DNA of 64,000 nt from Pseudoluteimonas sp047602125. Its GTDB lineage: Bacteria > Pseudomonadota > Gammaproteobacteria > Xanthomonadales > Xanthomonadaceae. The notes beneath the pieces are model-generated. The model saw only the letters and a program-made list of their open reading frames with translations, searched no databases and was not told the origin of the DNA. The translations under genes and the position numbers were made by a program. Positions within the stretch are counted from its first letter, which is position 1, and every line of letters begins with the position of its first letter. Shown here in pieces: positions 50,737 to 60,076 of the stretch. The DNA lies in assembly GCA_047602125.1 (NCBI GenBank), contig JASGIB010000001.1, positions 372,001-436,000 on the forward strand, written 5' to 3'.

Positions 50737-53688
50737 TCAGGCCGGGGCGTCGTCGCCGGGAGGATGGAACATCGGCGGCGACACCGGCTGCGGATGGCCG
50801 AACAGGAAGCCCTGCCCGTACACGCAACCGAGGTCGCGCAGGGTGTCGCGCTGGTACGTGGTCTCGACGCCCTCGCCGATCGCATCGATGCCCAGCGTCG
50901 CCGCCAGCGCGAGGATCGCGCGGATCAGCGCCAGACTTTCCATGTGCGATTCGCCCTCCAGCCCGGCGACGAAGCTGCGGTCGATCTTCAGGCACTGGAT
51001 CGGGAAACGGTGCAGGTAGGACAGCGCCGAGAAGCCGGTGCCGAAATCGTCCAGCAGCGCGTACACGCCGTTCTCGCGCAGCGTGTTGAGCGTGCGCAGC
51101 GCGCGCGACGCGTCGTCGAGCAGCGCGACTTCGGTGATCTCGATCCGCAACCGGTTCGGGTTGGCGCCGCAGGCCGACACCAGCCCCAGCAGCCGCGAGG
51201 CGAAATCCTCGGAACGGAAGTGCGAAGGCGAGACGTTGATCGAAACGTAGCCCTCGTCGCTGCCGTGCGCGGCCAGCCATTCGAACACGCGCCGGTACAT
51301 CAGCCAGTCCACCTGCTCGATCAGGCCGTTGTCCTCGCCCACGCCGATGAAGGCGTCCGGCGACAGCGGTCCCTCGCGCTCGTGGTTCCAGCGCAGCAGC
51401 GCCTCGTGCCCGACGGCCACGCCGTCGGAGAGGCGCACGATCGGCTGCATCCACGGCTCGAACGACTCGCGGTTGATCGCGCGGCGCAGGTCGGCCTCGA
51501 GGTCGAGCAGGCGGGTCGCCTCGGCGCGCATCTGCGCATCGAACAGCATGCTGCGGTCGCGCCCGCCGGACTTGGCGCGGTACATCGCCGCGTCCGCGTC
51601 GCGCAGCAGTTCCTCGCCGTGTTCGTAGCCCGGGCCCCACAACGCGATGCCGATGCTCGCGGAGGGGAACAGCTCGCGCCCGGCGACCACCATCGGCTGG
51701 CCGAGCACGTCCAGCAGCTTCGCTGCGAACGCCTCGGCATGGGCCACCGACGGCATCCTTTCGAGCAGCAGCGCGAACTCGTCGCCGCCGAGGCGCGAGA
51801 CGGTGTCGTGCGGGCCGAGCGCCTCGGAGATGCGCCGCCCGACTTCGATCAGCATGTCGTCGCCGGAAGCGTGGCCGATGCTGTCGTTGACCAGCTTGAA
51901 GCGGTCGAGGTCGAGGAACAGGATCGCGAACGGCGCGACGTCGCCGACGCTGGCCCGCGCGATCGCGGCATCGAGCCGTTCGATCAGGTGCGCGCGGTTG
52001 GGCAGGCCGGTCAGGTCGTCGTGGCGCGCCTGGTAGGTGAGGCGCTGTTCGGCGCGCACGCGCTCGCCGATCTGCGCGCGCAACTGGCGGTTGGCCTCGG
52101 CCAGTTCGCTGGTGCGCGATTCCACCCGCGATTCCAGTTCGGCATGCGCGGTCTTGAGGTATTCCTGCGCGCGCTTGCGCTCCAGCGAACCGCCGATGTG
52201 GTGGGCGACGAAGGTCAGCAGTTCCTGGTCGCGCTCGGTGAAGAGGATGTCCGGGGTATAGCTCTGCACCGCGATCACGCCGACCACGTCGTCGTCGCGC
52301 ACCAGCGGCACGCCCAGCCAGCAGCGCGCATGCGCGCCGACGCTCTGCACCTTGCCCTCGCCGTGCAGCGTGTCGATGCGCGCGCGGTCGGCGAGCAGCG
52401 GTTCGCCGGTGAACATCACGTACTCGGTCAGGCCCTTGGCCGGCTTGCGCGTGCGCGAAACCACGTCGCGCTCGTCGACGATGTAGGGGAACTCCAGCAG
52501 CTGCCCGTCCGCGCTCATCAGCGCGATGTAGAAATTGCGCGCGTACAGCAACTCGCCGACGATCGCATGCACCTCGGCGTAGAAGCGCTCGAGGCTGCCG
52601 GCGACCACGGACAGCTCGGTGATCCGGTACAGGGCGCGCTGCAGCTGTTCGGCGCGCTGGCGCTCGACGATCTCGGCCTGCAGCTCCTCGTTGGCCTTCT
52701 GCAGCTCGCGCGTGCGCTCGCGCACCCGGTTCTCCAGCTCGACCTGGGCGTTCTTGCGGTCCAGCGCGGTGAGGATGTGCTGGGCGACGTATTCCAGCAG
52801 CGCCTGTTCCTCGCCGCTGTAGCGCGAGGGCACGTCGTAGCTCTGCACCACGATCGCGCCGCAGACGCGCCCGTCGCGCAGCAGCGGCACGCCGAGCCAG
52901 TCGGCGCTGTCGGGGCCGTGCTGCGGGTCGCGCGGGACGCCGAGCTGGCTACGCAGGGCCTCCGAAGGCCCGACCAGCGGCTTGCCGTGGTTGAGCAGCG
53001 CCAGGGTCAGGCTGTTGGACAATTCGCTCAGCGGCAACGCCTGCTCGGGTTCGGCGACGAAGCTGTCCATCGCGTCGGCGAAATACAGGAAGCGCACTGT
53101 CTGCGCTTCCTCGTCGTAGAGCACGATGTAGAAGTTCTCGGCCGGCATCAGCCCGCCGACCACCGCATGGATGCGGGCCAGCATGTCGGGCATTTCCAGC
53201 CCGGAGCCGGCGAGGTCGGCGATCTCGTACAGCGCGCGCTGCAGGCGCTGCGCCTTGGTCAGCGCCTCGATCCGCGCCTGCGAACGCTCGGAAGCCAGCG
53301 CCGCCGCGACGGTGCGCCGCGCCACCGCGAGCCAGGCGCCGCGGGTTTCATCGCTCAGCGGCGCCTTCGACCGCGCCGCGACCGCGATCCGCAAGCCGGC
53401 CTCTTCCCACACGTCCTCGATCTCGGTGCCCCCGCGCGAGCGGTGCCGCCCCTGGTCGCAGCCTTCCAGCACGGCCACGGCCTGTTCGCGCAGGGTTTCG
53501 GGCGTGCCGGCGACCGCGGACATGCCGGCATGGCCATGCGCATCGCGCCAATGCAGCACCAGCTTGGAGCCGGTGGGCAGCATCCCGGCCAGGACTTCGG
53601 CCAGCCCCTGCAGCGTCGGCAATTCGGCCGTCTCCCCGGCGACCGGATGCAGGTGGTTCGCTGGCGCCAGCGCGCTTTCCCCATTCAT
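50737..53688 (-). CDS. GAF-GAF-GGDEF-EAL bifunctional c-di-GMP protein
   Basis: A 983-residue cytoplasmic signalling protein without membrane segments. Two GAF domains (about 160-320 and 365-520), each followed by a coiled coil (ELENRVRERTRELQKANEEL; ESRVESRTSELAEANRQL), lead to GGDEF (intact GGDEF at ~650) and EAL (EALLRWNHE; INVSPSHF; EITE; DDFGTGFSALSYL; KIDRSFV; GEGVET). All catalytic residues of both domains look present, so it may make and break c-di-GMP, gated by the GAF ligand. The ATG at 53688 (MNGESAL) is used; 16 residues upstream lack homology. It is convergent with the VWA gene (3 bp). Confidence 0.93.
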   Translation of the reverse strand: MNGESALAPANHLHPVAGETAELPTLQGLAEVLAGMLPTGSKLVLHWRDAHGHAGMSAVAGTPETLREQAVAVLEGCDQGRHRSRGGTEIEDVWEEAGLRIAVAARSKAPLSDETRGAWLAVARRTVAAALASERSQARIEALTKAQRLQRALYEIADLAGSGLEMPDMLARIHAVVGGLMPAENFYIVLYDEEAQTVRFLYFADAMDSFVAEPEQALPLSELSNSLTLALLNHGKPLVGPSEALRSQLGVPRDPQHGPDSADWLGVPLLRDGRVCGAIVVQSYDVPSRYSGEEQALLEYVAQHILTALDRKNAQVELENRVRERTRELQKANEELQAEIVERQRAEQLQRALYRITELSVVAGSLERFYAEVHAIVGELLYARNFYIALMSADGQLLEFPYIVDERDVVSRTRKPAKGLTEYVMFTGEPLLADRARIDTLHGEGKVQSVGAHARCWLGVPLVRDDDVVGVIAVQSYTPDILFTERDQELLTFVAHHIGGSLERKRAQEYLKTAHAELESRVESRTSELAEANRQLRAQIGERVRAEQRLTYQARHDDLTGLPNRAHLIERLDAAIARASVGDVAPFAILFLDLDRFKLVNDSIGHASGDDMLIEVGRRISEALGPHDTVSRLGGDEFALLLERMPSVAHAEAFAAKLLDVLGQPMVVAGRELFPSASIGIALWGPGYEHGEELLRDADAAMYRAKSGGRDRSMLFDAQMRAEATRLLDLEADLRRAINRESFEPWMQPIVRLSDGVAVGHEALLRWNHEREGPLSPDAFIGVGEDNGLIEQVDWLMYRRVFEWLAAHGSDEGYVSINVSPSHFRSEDFASRLLGLVSACGANPNRLRIEITEVALLDDASRALRTLNTLRENGVYALLDDFGTGFSALSYLHRFPIQCLKIDRSFVAGLEGESHMESLALIRAILALAATLGIDAIGEGVETTYQRDTLRDLGCVYGQGFLFGHPQPVSPPMFHPPGDDAPA

Positions 53689-53852
53689 TGCCGCAGGATA
53701 ACGCGAGGCACGGCGCCGGGCGGCAACCCCGTCCACGTTTTCGGAACGTTCCTACCGCCATGTCCGCCGTCCTCGACCGGCCCGGCGCCTTCGCGCCCTG
53801 GCCTGCCACGCCTCGCTTCAAAGCGCGCCGCCCAAGGCTTACGCTGCCGGCC

Positions 53853-54413
53853 ATGGATGCCCCGGTTGTGGCCACGGACAGCGACGAATCCCTGATGCTG
53901 GCCTGGGCGGCCGGCTCGGCGGCCGCGTTCGAACCGCTGTACGCCCGCCACCGCGCGCCGCTGCACCGTTTCCTGTTGCGACAGCTGCGCGATCCTGGCC
54001 TGACCGACGAACTGTTCCAGGACGTGTGGCAGCGCGTGATCGCCTCGCGTGCCAAATGGCGCCCGGACGCCGCGTTCGCGACCTGGCTGTACCGCATCGC
54101 CCACAACCGCCTGAACGACCATTGGCGCGCGGCGAAGCACCGGCCGCCCGCGCCATCGGATGCGGACGAACGCGCGGCGCGGTTGCCCGATCCTCACACC
54201 CCCGAGCGCATCCTTTCCGACTTCGAGCAACGCAGGCGCCTGCAACTGGCGATGGACGAACTGCCGGACGAACAACGCGAAGTGCTGCTGCTGCGCCTCG
54301 AACGCGAGCTTTCGCTGGAGGAAATCGCGGAGATCACCGGCGTCGGCCGCGAGACGGTGAAATCACGGCTGCGCTACGCGATGGACAAACTGCGTGCGAG
54401 GCTGGCGCCATGA
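53853..54413 (+). CDS. ECF-family RNA polymerase sigma factor
   Basis: A 186-residue sigma factor. Region 2 (LMLAWAAGSAAAFEPLYARHRAPLHRFL, LFQDVWQRVI, ATWLYRIAHNRLNDHWR) and region 4 (LQLAMDELPDEQREVLLLRLERELSLEEIAEITGVGRETVKSRLRYAMDKLR). ATG 53853 fits the family N-terminus; upstream ATGs would add ~55 residues without homology. It overlaps the next gene by 4 bp (ATGA). Confidence 0.93.
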   Translation: MDAPVVATDSDESLMLAWAAGSAAAFEPLYARHRAPLHRFLLRQLRDPGLTDELFQDVWQRVIASRAKWRPDAAFATWLYRIAHNRLNDHWRAAKHRPPAPSDADERAARLPDPHTPERILSDFEQRRRLQLAMDELPDEQREVLLLRLERELSLEEIAEITGVGRETVKSRLRYAMDKLRARLAP

Positions 54414-55369
54414 ACCGCGTTCCCGATCCGCTGGACGCCGACGAGCGCACGCTGGCCGACCTGCTCGCGCGCGACACGCTGCCCGGCCCGTCGCCGCAAC
54501 TGGATGCGCGCATCCTCGCCGCGGCCCGCGCCGCGACTTCGACGACGGAACGTGCATCGCGACGCCCGCGACCACGACCGCGCTGGATCGCGGGCATGAG
54601 CATCGCCGCGACGCTGGTGCTGGCGGTCGGCCTCGCCTGGCGATTGCGCCCCTTGCCGGAACGCCATGCGGCCAGCGAAGCGCCGACGATGGTGTCGGCC
54701 GTGCGCGTCGTCGAACCCGCGGAATCCGGCGCAGCGTCCGCCGCCGCCGCGCAGCCGCGGATGGAAGCCAGGCGCCTGCCCATGTCCGTGCCCATGCCGC
54801 CGCGCGAGCGCGTGCCCGAACCCGCGCGCAAGCAGGCGCCGCCCGAACCGCCGGTGGTGTTCGACGAGCCTTCGCCGATGGATGTCCAGGCGCCTCCGCC
54901 CGCACCGCCTCCGCCTCCCGCCCCCGCCATGGCGCCGAACCCGGCCGCGAAGGGCATGGCTGCGCCCGCGGCCTCGGCCATGCAGGCGCCGGCGCAAAAA
55001 CCGGCCGATTCCGATGCCTACAGCCAGGCGAAAAACCTCGACCGCGTCGAAGTGACCGGAAGCAGGTTGAAGACCCCCGCCCCCCCGTCGCCGCCACAGG
55101 CGTTCTCGCGCGATGCCCCCGCTTCCGGCATGGATGCGGCCGCGGCCGCCAATGCCGCGGCGGCGGAAGGCGTGTCGCGCGCGGTGCTCGACGAGGAACC
55201 ACCGGCCACCGCCGATTCGCCGCAGGTGCAGGAAGCCTGGCTGCAGCGCATCCGCGAACTGCTGTCCGCGGGCGAGACCGAAGCGGCGCGCAACAGCCTC
55301 GCCGAGTTCCGTCGCCGCTATCCGAAGTACGCGTTGCCCGAGGACCTGCGCCGGTTCGCGACGCCCTGA
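54410..55369 (+). CDS. Putative anti-sigma factor, single-pass membrane protein
   Basis: A 319-residue protein. The N-terminal ~58 residues (ERTLADLLARDTLPGPSPQLDARILAAAR) are cytoplasmic; one helix spans residues ~59-78; the periplasmic part is Pro/Ala-rich, holds LDRVEVTGS at residues 210-218, and ends in a TPR-like pair of helices (EAWLQRIRELLSAGETEAARNSLAEFRRRYP). Position and 4-bp overlap with the ECF gene make an anti-sigma role likely, though no zinc-binding ZAS motif (HxxxCxxC) is visible. Confidence 0.75.
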   Translation: MNRVPDPLDADERTLADLLARDTLPGPSPQLDARILAAARAATSTTERASRRPRPRPRWIAGMSIAATLVLAVGLAWRLRPLPERHAASEAPTMVSAVRVVEPAESGAASAAAAQPRMEARRLPMSVPMPPRERVPEPARKQAPPEPPVVFDEPSPMDVQAPPPAPPPPPAPAMAPNPAAKGMAAPAASAMQAPAQKPADSDAYSQAKNLDRVEVTGSRLKTPAPPSPPQAFSRDAPASGMDAAAAANAAAAEGVSRAVLDEEPPATADSPQVQEAWLQRIRELLSAGETEAARNSLAEFRRRYPKYALPEDLRRFATP

Positions 55370-55429
55370 GGCGGGGACGCGCGCCGCGATCCGCACTACC
55401 ATGGCCCGCGCCCCAACCGGAGCCCGTCC

Positions 55430-56074
55430 TTGTCCCGCATCCAGCCGATGTTCGCGACGCCGTTCGCGTTCGACGCGCATCCCGCGCCCGGGCCGCTCAA
55501 CGCGTCCCTGCGCGCATTGTTCCTGCAGCGCGAACGCGATGCGTTCCGCAACCCGGCGCCGTACACCGAACGCAATTCCGGCCTGTTCGAAAGCCGCTTC
55601 GACCTGTTCCAGTGGCCTGAACCGGAAATCGCCGAATTGCGCGAATTCTGCGTCTCGCGCGTGCTGCAACTGGTGCAGGCGCTCAACGGGCATCCGCCCG
55701 AAGCCATGCGGCAATGGCGCCTGGCCATCGAATCCTGGTTCCACGTCACCCGGCGCAATGGCTGGTTCGGCATCCACCACCATCCCAACGCCTCCTGGTC
55801 CGGCGTGTATTGCGTGGACGCGGGGAATCCCGATCCGGCCGCGCCGGACGCCGGCAAGCTGACCTTCCTGCATCCGTCGGCGCTGGCGACGATGCACACC
55901 GACCTGGGCAACGAATCGCTGCGGCCGCCGTTCAACGTGCAGCACGCGGGTTACGTGCTCGAAGCCGGGCAACTGCTGTTGTTCCCCTCGCACCTGCTGC
56001 ACCACGTCACTCCGTTCGAAGGCGATGGCGAACGGATCACGGTCGCCTTCAACTGCGCCTTCGCGCGCGCTTGA
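55430..56074 (+). CDS. Putative 2OG-Fe(II) oxygenase (TIGR02466-like)
   Basis: A 214-residue cytoplasmic protein. The HHHPNASWSGVYCVDAG segment (H..H/D metal set) and C-terminal LLLFPSHLLHHVTPFEGDGERITVAFN (third His and 2OG-binding Arg) match the 2OG-Fe(II) cupin fold. Start TTG 55430 has GGAG upstream; ATG 55448 is an alternative. Substrate unknown. Confidence 0.8.
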   Translation: MSRIQPMFATPFAFDAHPAPGPLNASLRALFLQRERDAFRNPAPYTERNSGLFESRFDLFQWPEPEIAELREFCVSRVLQLVQALNGHPPEAMRQWRLAIESWFHVTRRNGWFGIHHHPNASWSGVYCVDAGNPDPAAPDAGKLTFLHPSALATMHTDLGNESLRPPFNVQHAGYVLEAGQLLLFPSHLLHHVTPFEGDGERITVAFNCAFARA

Positions 56075-56126
56075 ATCGCGCCGATCCGGCCCCACACGTT
56101 CCCGATCCGGATCGATTCCAGAAGCG

Positions 56127-57917
56127 ATGCCAGACCCGAACACCGCAGCCACGCCCGCGACGCCGGCAACCCGCCAGAAGGCGCCGATCGGCTCGCTGCG
56201 TGCGCTGTGGCCGTTCGTGCGCCGGCACATGGGCCTGTTCACCGGCTGGCTGCTGGCGCTGGCGGTGTCCTCGACCGCGTCGCTGAGCCTGCCGGTCGCG
56301 TTCCGCACCATGATCGACCACGGTTTCCGAGAAGGCGGCGCGGGCAACATCGATCGCGCCTTCCTGCTGCTGTTCGCGGTCGCCGTGGTGCTGGCGCTGG
56401 GAACGGCGGCGCGTTTCTTCTTCGTGTCGCTGCTGGGCGAACGCGTGGTCGCCGACCTGCGCAATCGGTTATACGCGCACCTGATCGGCCTCGACGCCGA
56501 ATTCCACGACCGCAACCGCAGCGGCGAACTGGTCTCGCGCCTGACCGCCGACGTCGAACTGATCCGCAACATCGTCGGCAGCGTGATGTCGATCGCGCTG
56601 CGCAGCTCGATCACCGCGATCGGCGCGCTGGTCATGCTGTTCGTCACCAGCCCGGGGCTGGCGGCGTGGGCGTTGGTCGGCATCCCGGTCGCGGTGGTCC
56701 CGGTGATCGTCGGCTCGCGCGCGATCCGGCGCATCGCGCGCAACAGCCAGGACCGCGTCGCCGACGCCAATGCGCTGGCGACCGAAACCCTCGGCGCGGT
56801 GCGCACGGTGCAGGCGCACGCACGCGAACCCTACGAACGCGGGCGCTTCGCCGAGGCCGTGGCGAACACGGTGGCGACCGCGCGCAGGCGCATCGGCGCG
56901 CAATCGCTGATGACCGGAACGACCATCACCCTGTTCTTCGGCGCGATCACCCTGGTGCTGTGGTCGGGCGCGCACGACGTGATCGCCGGGCGCATGAGCG
57001 CCGGCACCCTCATCCAGTTCGTGCTGTACGCGCTGTTCGGCGGCGGTTCGGTCGCGGCGCTGGCCGAGGTCTGGAACGAACTGCAGAAGGCCGCCGGCGG
57101 CATGGGCCGGATCAACGAACTGCTGGTGGAAACGCCCGGCGTGGTCGCGCCGGCGACGCCGGTCGCATTGCCGGATCCGCTGCGCGGCGACATCGCGCTG
57201 GAAGGTGTGACCTTCCGCTACCCGCAGCGCCCCGACCTGGCCGCGCTCGACGATTTCACCCTGCGCGTGTCGCCCGGCGAAACCGTGGCCCTGGTCGGGC
57301 CGTCCGGCGCCGGCAAGAGCACGGTGTTCTCGCTGCTGCTGCGCTTCCACGACCCGGATTCCGGCCGCGTCCTGGTCGACGGCCTCGACGTGCGCACCCT
57401 CGATCCGGCGCAGCTGCGCGAAGCGATCGCGCTGGTGCCTCAATCGCCGACCCTGTTCGCGGCCAGCGCGCGCGACAACATCCGCTACGGCCGGCTCGAC
57501 GCCAGCGACGAAGACGTCCGCTCCGCCGCCGCTTCGGCCGAGGCCGACGAATTCATCGATGCGCTTCCGAAAGGCTTCGACGAAGAACTCGGCGAACGCG
57601 GCGCGCGCCTGTCCGGCGGACAGCAGCAGCGCATCGCGATCGCGAGGGCGCTGCTCAAGGACGCGCCGATCCTGCTGCTCGACGAAGCGACTTCCGCGCT
57701 CGATGCGCAGAGCGAACGCGCGGTGCAGGTCGCGCTCGAGCACCTGATGCGCGGGCGCACCACGCTGGTGATCGCCCATCGCCTCGCCACCGTGCTCAAG
57801 GCCGACCGCATCGTGGTGATGGACCGCGGCCGCATCGTCGCCGAGGGCACGCACCAGCAACTGCTGGCGCAGGGCGGCTTGTACGCCGAGTTGGCGAAAT
57901 TGCAGTTCCTCGACTAG
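56127..57917 (+). CDS. ABC transporter, fused permease and ATPase (MsbA-like)
   Basis: A 596-residue half-size exporter. Six membrane helices (residues ~30-310) with RLYAHLIGLDAEFHDRNRSGELVSRLTADVE, then the ATPase domain: Walker A VGPSGAGKST, Q loop VPQSPTLF, signature LSGGQQQRIAIARAL, Walker B ILLLDEATSALD, and the switch HR in VIAHRLAT. It probably exports lipids or other amphiphiles. ATG 56127 gives a normal length. An SDR gene follows 8 bp later. Confidence 0.93.
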   Translation: MPDPNTAATPATPATRQKAPIGSLRALWPFVRRHMGLFTGWLLALAVSSTASLSLPVAFRTMIDHGFREGGAGNIDRAFLLLFAVAVVLALGTAARFFFVSLLGERVVADLRNRLYAHLIGLDAEFHDRNRSGELVSRLTADVELIRNIVGSVMSIALRSSITAIGALVMLFVTSPGLAAWALVGIPVAVVPVIVGSRAIRRIARNSQDRVADANALATETLGAVRTVQAHAREPYERGRFAEAVANTVATARRRIGAQSLMTGTTITLFFGAITLVLWSGAHDVIAGRMSAGTLIQFVLYALFGGGSVAALAEVWNELQKAAGGMGRINELLVETPGVVAPATPVALPDPLRGDIALEGVTFRYPQRPDLAALDDFTLRVSPGETVALVGPSGAGKSTVFSLLLRFHDPDSGRVLVDGLDVRTLDPAQLREAIALVPQSPTLFAASARDNIRYGRLDASDEDVRSAAASAEADEFIDALPKGFDEELGERGARLSGGQQQRIAIARALLKDAPILLLDEATSALDAQSERAVQVALEHLMRGRTTLVIAHRLATVLKADRIVVMDRGRIVAEGTHQQLLAQGGLYAELAKLQFLD

Positions 57918-57925
57918 GAAACGAC

Positions 57926-58951
57926 ATGGCCACGATCCTCGTCACCGGCGGTTCCGGCTTCATCGGCGGCCACGCGTTGCTGCAACTGCTGCAGGCCGGG
58001 CACGAAGTGCGCACCACGGTGCGCAGCCTGCAGCGCGAACCCGGGGTGCGCGCCTTGCTCCGCGCCAACGGCACGGACGCGGGCGAGCGCCTGCGTTTCT
58101 TCGCCGCCGATTTGACCCGCGACGAAGGCTGGCGCGAAGCGGTTTCCGGCTGCGAATTCGTCCTGCACGTTGCATCGCCGTTCCCCGAGACGATCCCGAA
58201 GCACGAGGACGAGCTGATCGTTCCCGCCCGCGACGGCGCGCTGCGCGTATTGCGTGCCGCGCGCGAGGCTGGGGTGAAGCGCGTAGTGCTGACTTCTTCG
58301 TTCGCCGCGGTCGGTTACGGCCACGCCGAGCAGCACAAGCCGTTCGACGAAACCGACTGGACCGATCCCGACGGCGGCGATGTCTCGCCCTACGTGAAAT
58401 CGAAGACGCTGGCCGAACGCGCGGCCTGGGATTTCATCGCCCGCGAAGGCGGCGGCCTGGAACTAGCGACGGTCAATCCGGTCGGCGTGTTCGGCCCGGT
58501 GCTGGGGCCCGATTTCGCCACGTCGATCCTGTTGGTGCAGCGCCTGCTCGCCGGCGCCCTGCCCGGCTGCCCGAAACTGCGCTTCGGCGTGGTCGATGTG
58601 CGCGACGTCGTCGACCTGCACCTACGCGCGATGGCGCATCCGGCCGCGAACGGCGAACGCTTCCTCGCCGTCGCCGGCGATTTCATGCTGGTGCGGGACA
58701 TCGCGCTGGCGCTGAAGCGGCGCATGGGCGACGCGGCGAAACGCGTGCCGACGCGGCAGTTGCCGAATTGGCTGGTCAGGCTCGCCGCGTTGCGCGATCC
58801 CGCAGTGCGGCAGATCGTGCCCGAACTCGGCAGGTACAAGAACGCGACGTCCGCGAAGGCCCGACGCGTGCTCGGATGGAAGCCGCGCGACAGCGGGGAC
58901 GCGCTGGTCGCGACCGCGGAAAGCCTGCTGCGGCTGCGCCTCGCGCAATAA
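57926..58951 (+). CDS. NAD(P)-dependent epimerase/dehydratase-type SDR (DFR-like)
   Basis: A 341-residue extended SDR. Rossmann motif TGGSGFIGGHAL, DLTRDEGW, VLTSSFAAVGYG (catalytic Ser region), and the YVKSKTLAE Tyr-Lys pair. It resembles dihydroflavonol-4-reductase-like aldehyde reductases; substrate unknown. It shares the operon with the ABC exporter and ends at a terminator. Confidence 0.9.
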   Translation: MATILVTGGSGFIGGHALLQLLQAGHEVRTTVRSLQREPGVRALLRANGTDAGERLRFFAADLTRDEGWREAVSGCEFVLHVASPFPETIPKHEDELIVPARDGALRVLRAAREAGVKRVVLTSSFAAVGYGHAEQHKPFDETDWTDPDGGDVSPYVKSKTLAERAAWDFIAREGGGLELATVNPVGVFGPVLGPDFATSILLVQRLLAGALPGCPKLRFGVVDVRDVVDLHLRAMAHPAANGERFLAVAGDFMLVRDIALALKRRMGDAAKRVPTRQLPNWLVRLAALRDPAVRQIVPELGRYKNATSAKARRVLGWKPRDSGDALVATAESLLRLRLAQ

Positions 58952-58954
58952 AAA

Positions 58955-58976
58955 AGCCCCGCCTGGGCGGGGCTTC
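58955..58976 (-). terminator. Rho-independent terminator between SDR and cold-shock genes
   Basis: Stem AAGCCCCGCC / GGCGGGGCTT with a TG loop. On the minus strand the hairpin is followed by a T run (complement of AAAA at 58951-58954), so it is best as a terminator for the cold-shock gene; the plus side is A-rich before the stem. Confidence 0.85.
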
Positions 58977-58998
58977 AAGCGTCTGGGCGTACCCGGGT

Positions 58999-59205
58999 TC
59001 AGGCGACGGGCTGGACGCCGGCGGCCTGGGCGCCCTTCGGGCCCTGCTGCACTTCGTAGCTGACGCGCTGGCCTTCCTGCAGGCTGCGGAAGCCCTTGGA
59101 GCTGATCGCCGAGTAATGCACGAACACGTCGGCGCTACCGTCCTCGGGGGCGATGAAACCGAAACCCTTGGCGTCGTTGAACCACTTCACTGTTCCGTAT
59201 TGCAT
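58999..59205 (-). CDS. Cold-shock domain protein (CspA family)
   Basis: A 68-residue single OB-fold RNA/DNA chaperone. RNP1 (KGFGFI) and RNP2 (VFVHYS) are intact, with MQYGTVKWFNDAKGFGFIAPEDG at the start. ATG 59205 is the family start; upstream in-frame residues lack homology. A ~60-nt leader is inferred from the candidate promoter. Confidence 0.96.
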   Translation of the reverse strand: MQYGTVKWFNDAKGFGFIAPEDGSADVFVHYSAISSKGFRSLQEGQRVSYEVQQGPKGAQAAGVQPVA

Positions 59206-59272
59206 GGCGCGGGTGACCTCGTTGGAGATGGCGATGGCAGCCTCGGCGCGTGGGGCGGCCGGCGGCGACGCG

Positions 59273-59278
59273 AGTATG
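59273..59278 (-). promoter_or_regulatory. Candidate -10 box for the cold-shock gene
   Basis: On the minus strand TGCATACT (extended -10, TGN then CATACT) lies about 68 bases before the Csp ATG. The long 5' leader is usual for cold-shock genes, but no cold-box was confirmed. Confidence 0.4.
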
Positions 59279-59325
59279 CAAAGCGCGCGCGGCGCTTGCA
59301 ATCACCCCCGCGTTCCGGGGACGGC

Positions 59326-60076
59326 TCAGCCGCCGAGCATCGCCCGCAGCAGGCGCGCGGCGCCATCCATCGCCGCGGCGACGTTGTCGAGCACGTCCTG
59401 CAGAGTGATGACCTCGTCGACGTTCGGGGCCGGCGCCGGCCGCCCAGTTGGCGACAATGGCGAGGCAGGCGTAATCGAGCCCGAGTTCGCGCGCGAGCCC
59501 GGCTTCGGGCATGCCGGTCATGCCGACCAGGTCGCAGCCGTCGCGGCGCAGGCGCGCGATTTCCGCCTTCGTCTCCAGGCGCGGGCCTTGGGTCGCGCCA
59601 TAGCAGCCGCCGTCGACCACCGCGACGCCCGCGCGTTGCGCGGCGGACGCGATGTCGCTTCGCAGCGACGCGGTGTAGGGATCACCGAAATCGACGTGCA
59701 GCACCTCGGTGCCGGGTTCTTCGCACAGGGTCGAGACGCGGCCCCAGGTGTAGTCGACCAGCTGGTCGGGGCACGCCAGCACGCGCGGGCCGAAGCGTTC
59801 GGTGATGCCGCCGACGGTGTTGAGCGCCAGCACGCGTTGCGCGCCGACGGCCTTGAGCGCGGCGAGGTTGGCGCGATAGTTGATCTTGTGCGGCGGCAGC
59901 GAATGGCCTTCGCCGTGGCGCGCGAGGAAGGCCACGCGCTTGCCGGCGTACGTGCCGATGCGGATCGGGCCCGAGGGCGCGCCGTAGGGCGTCACCGGCT
60001 GGTGGCTTTCCACATCGGCGAGCTCGCCGAGCGCGTACACCCCGGTGCCGCCGATGACGGCGAGTTCAATCGTCAT
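59326..60076 (-). pseudogene. mtnP: MTA/MTI phosphorylase (mtnP-like), frameshifted near the 3' end
   Basis: Nucleoside phosphorylase releasing adenine or hypoxanthine from 5'-methylthio-nucleosides (P. aeruginosa MTIP type, which also sits by nagZ). Motifs: IGGTGVYAL, ARHGEGHSLPPHKINYRANL, TVGGI, CYGATQGPRLET, VGMTGMPEAGLARELG, ACLAIVANWAAG. The next residues (NVDEVITLQDVLDNVAAAM..RLLRAMLGG) are in another frame; one extra base in the GC-rich run around 59425-59445 causes it. The length is 751 bp (3n+1). Either a recent lesion or a sequencing error. Confidence 0.82.

Noticed and set aside
53743..53771. GGAAC...CGTC as an autoregulatory ECF promoter
   Set aside because: The spacer between GGAAC (53743-53747) and CGTC (53768-53771) is 20 bases, too long for the usual 16-17.
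50764..53895. A 1043-codon open frame antisense to the GGDEF-EAL gene
   Set aside because: The opposite strand holds a protein with all GGDEF and EAL motifs; the antisense product is low-complexity.
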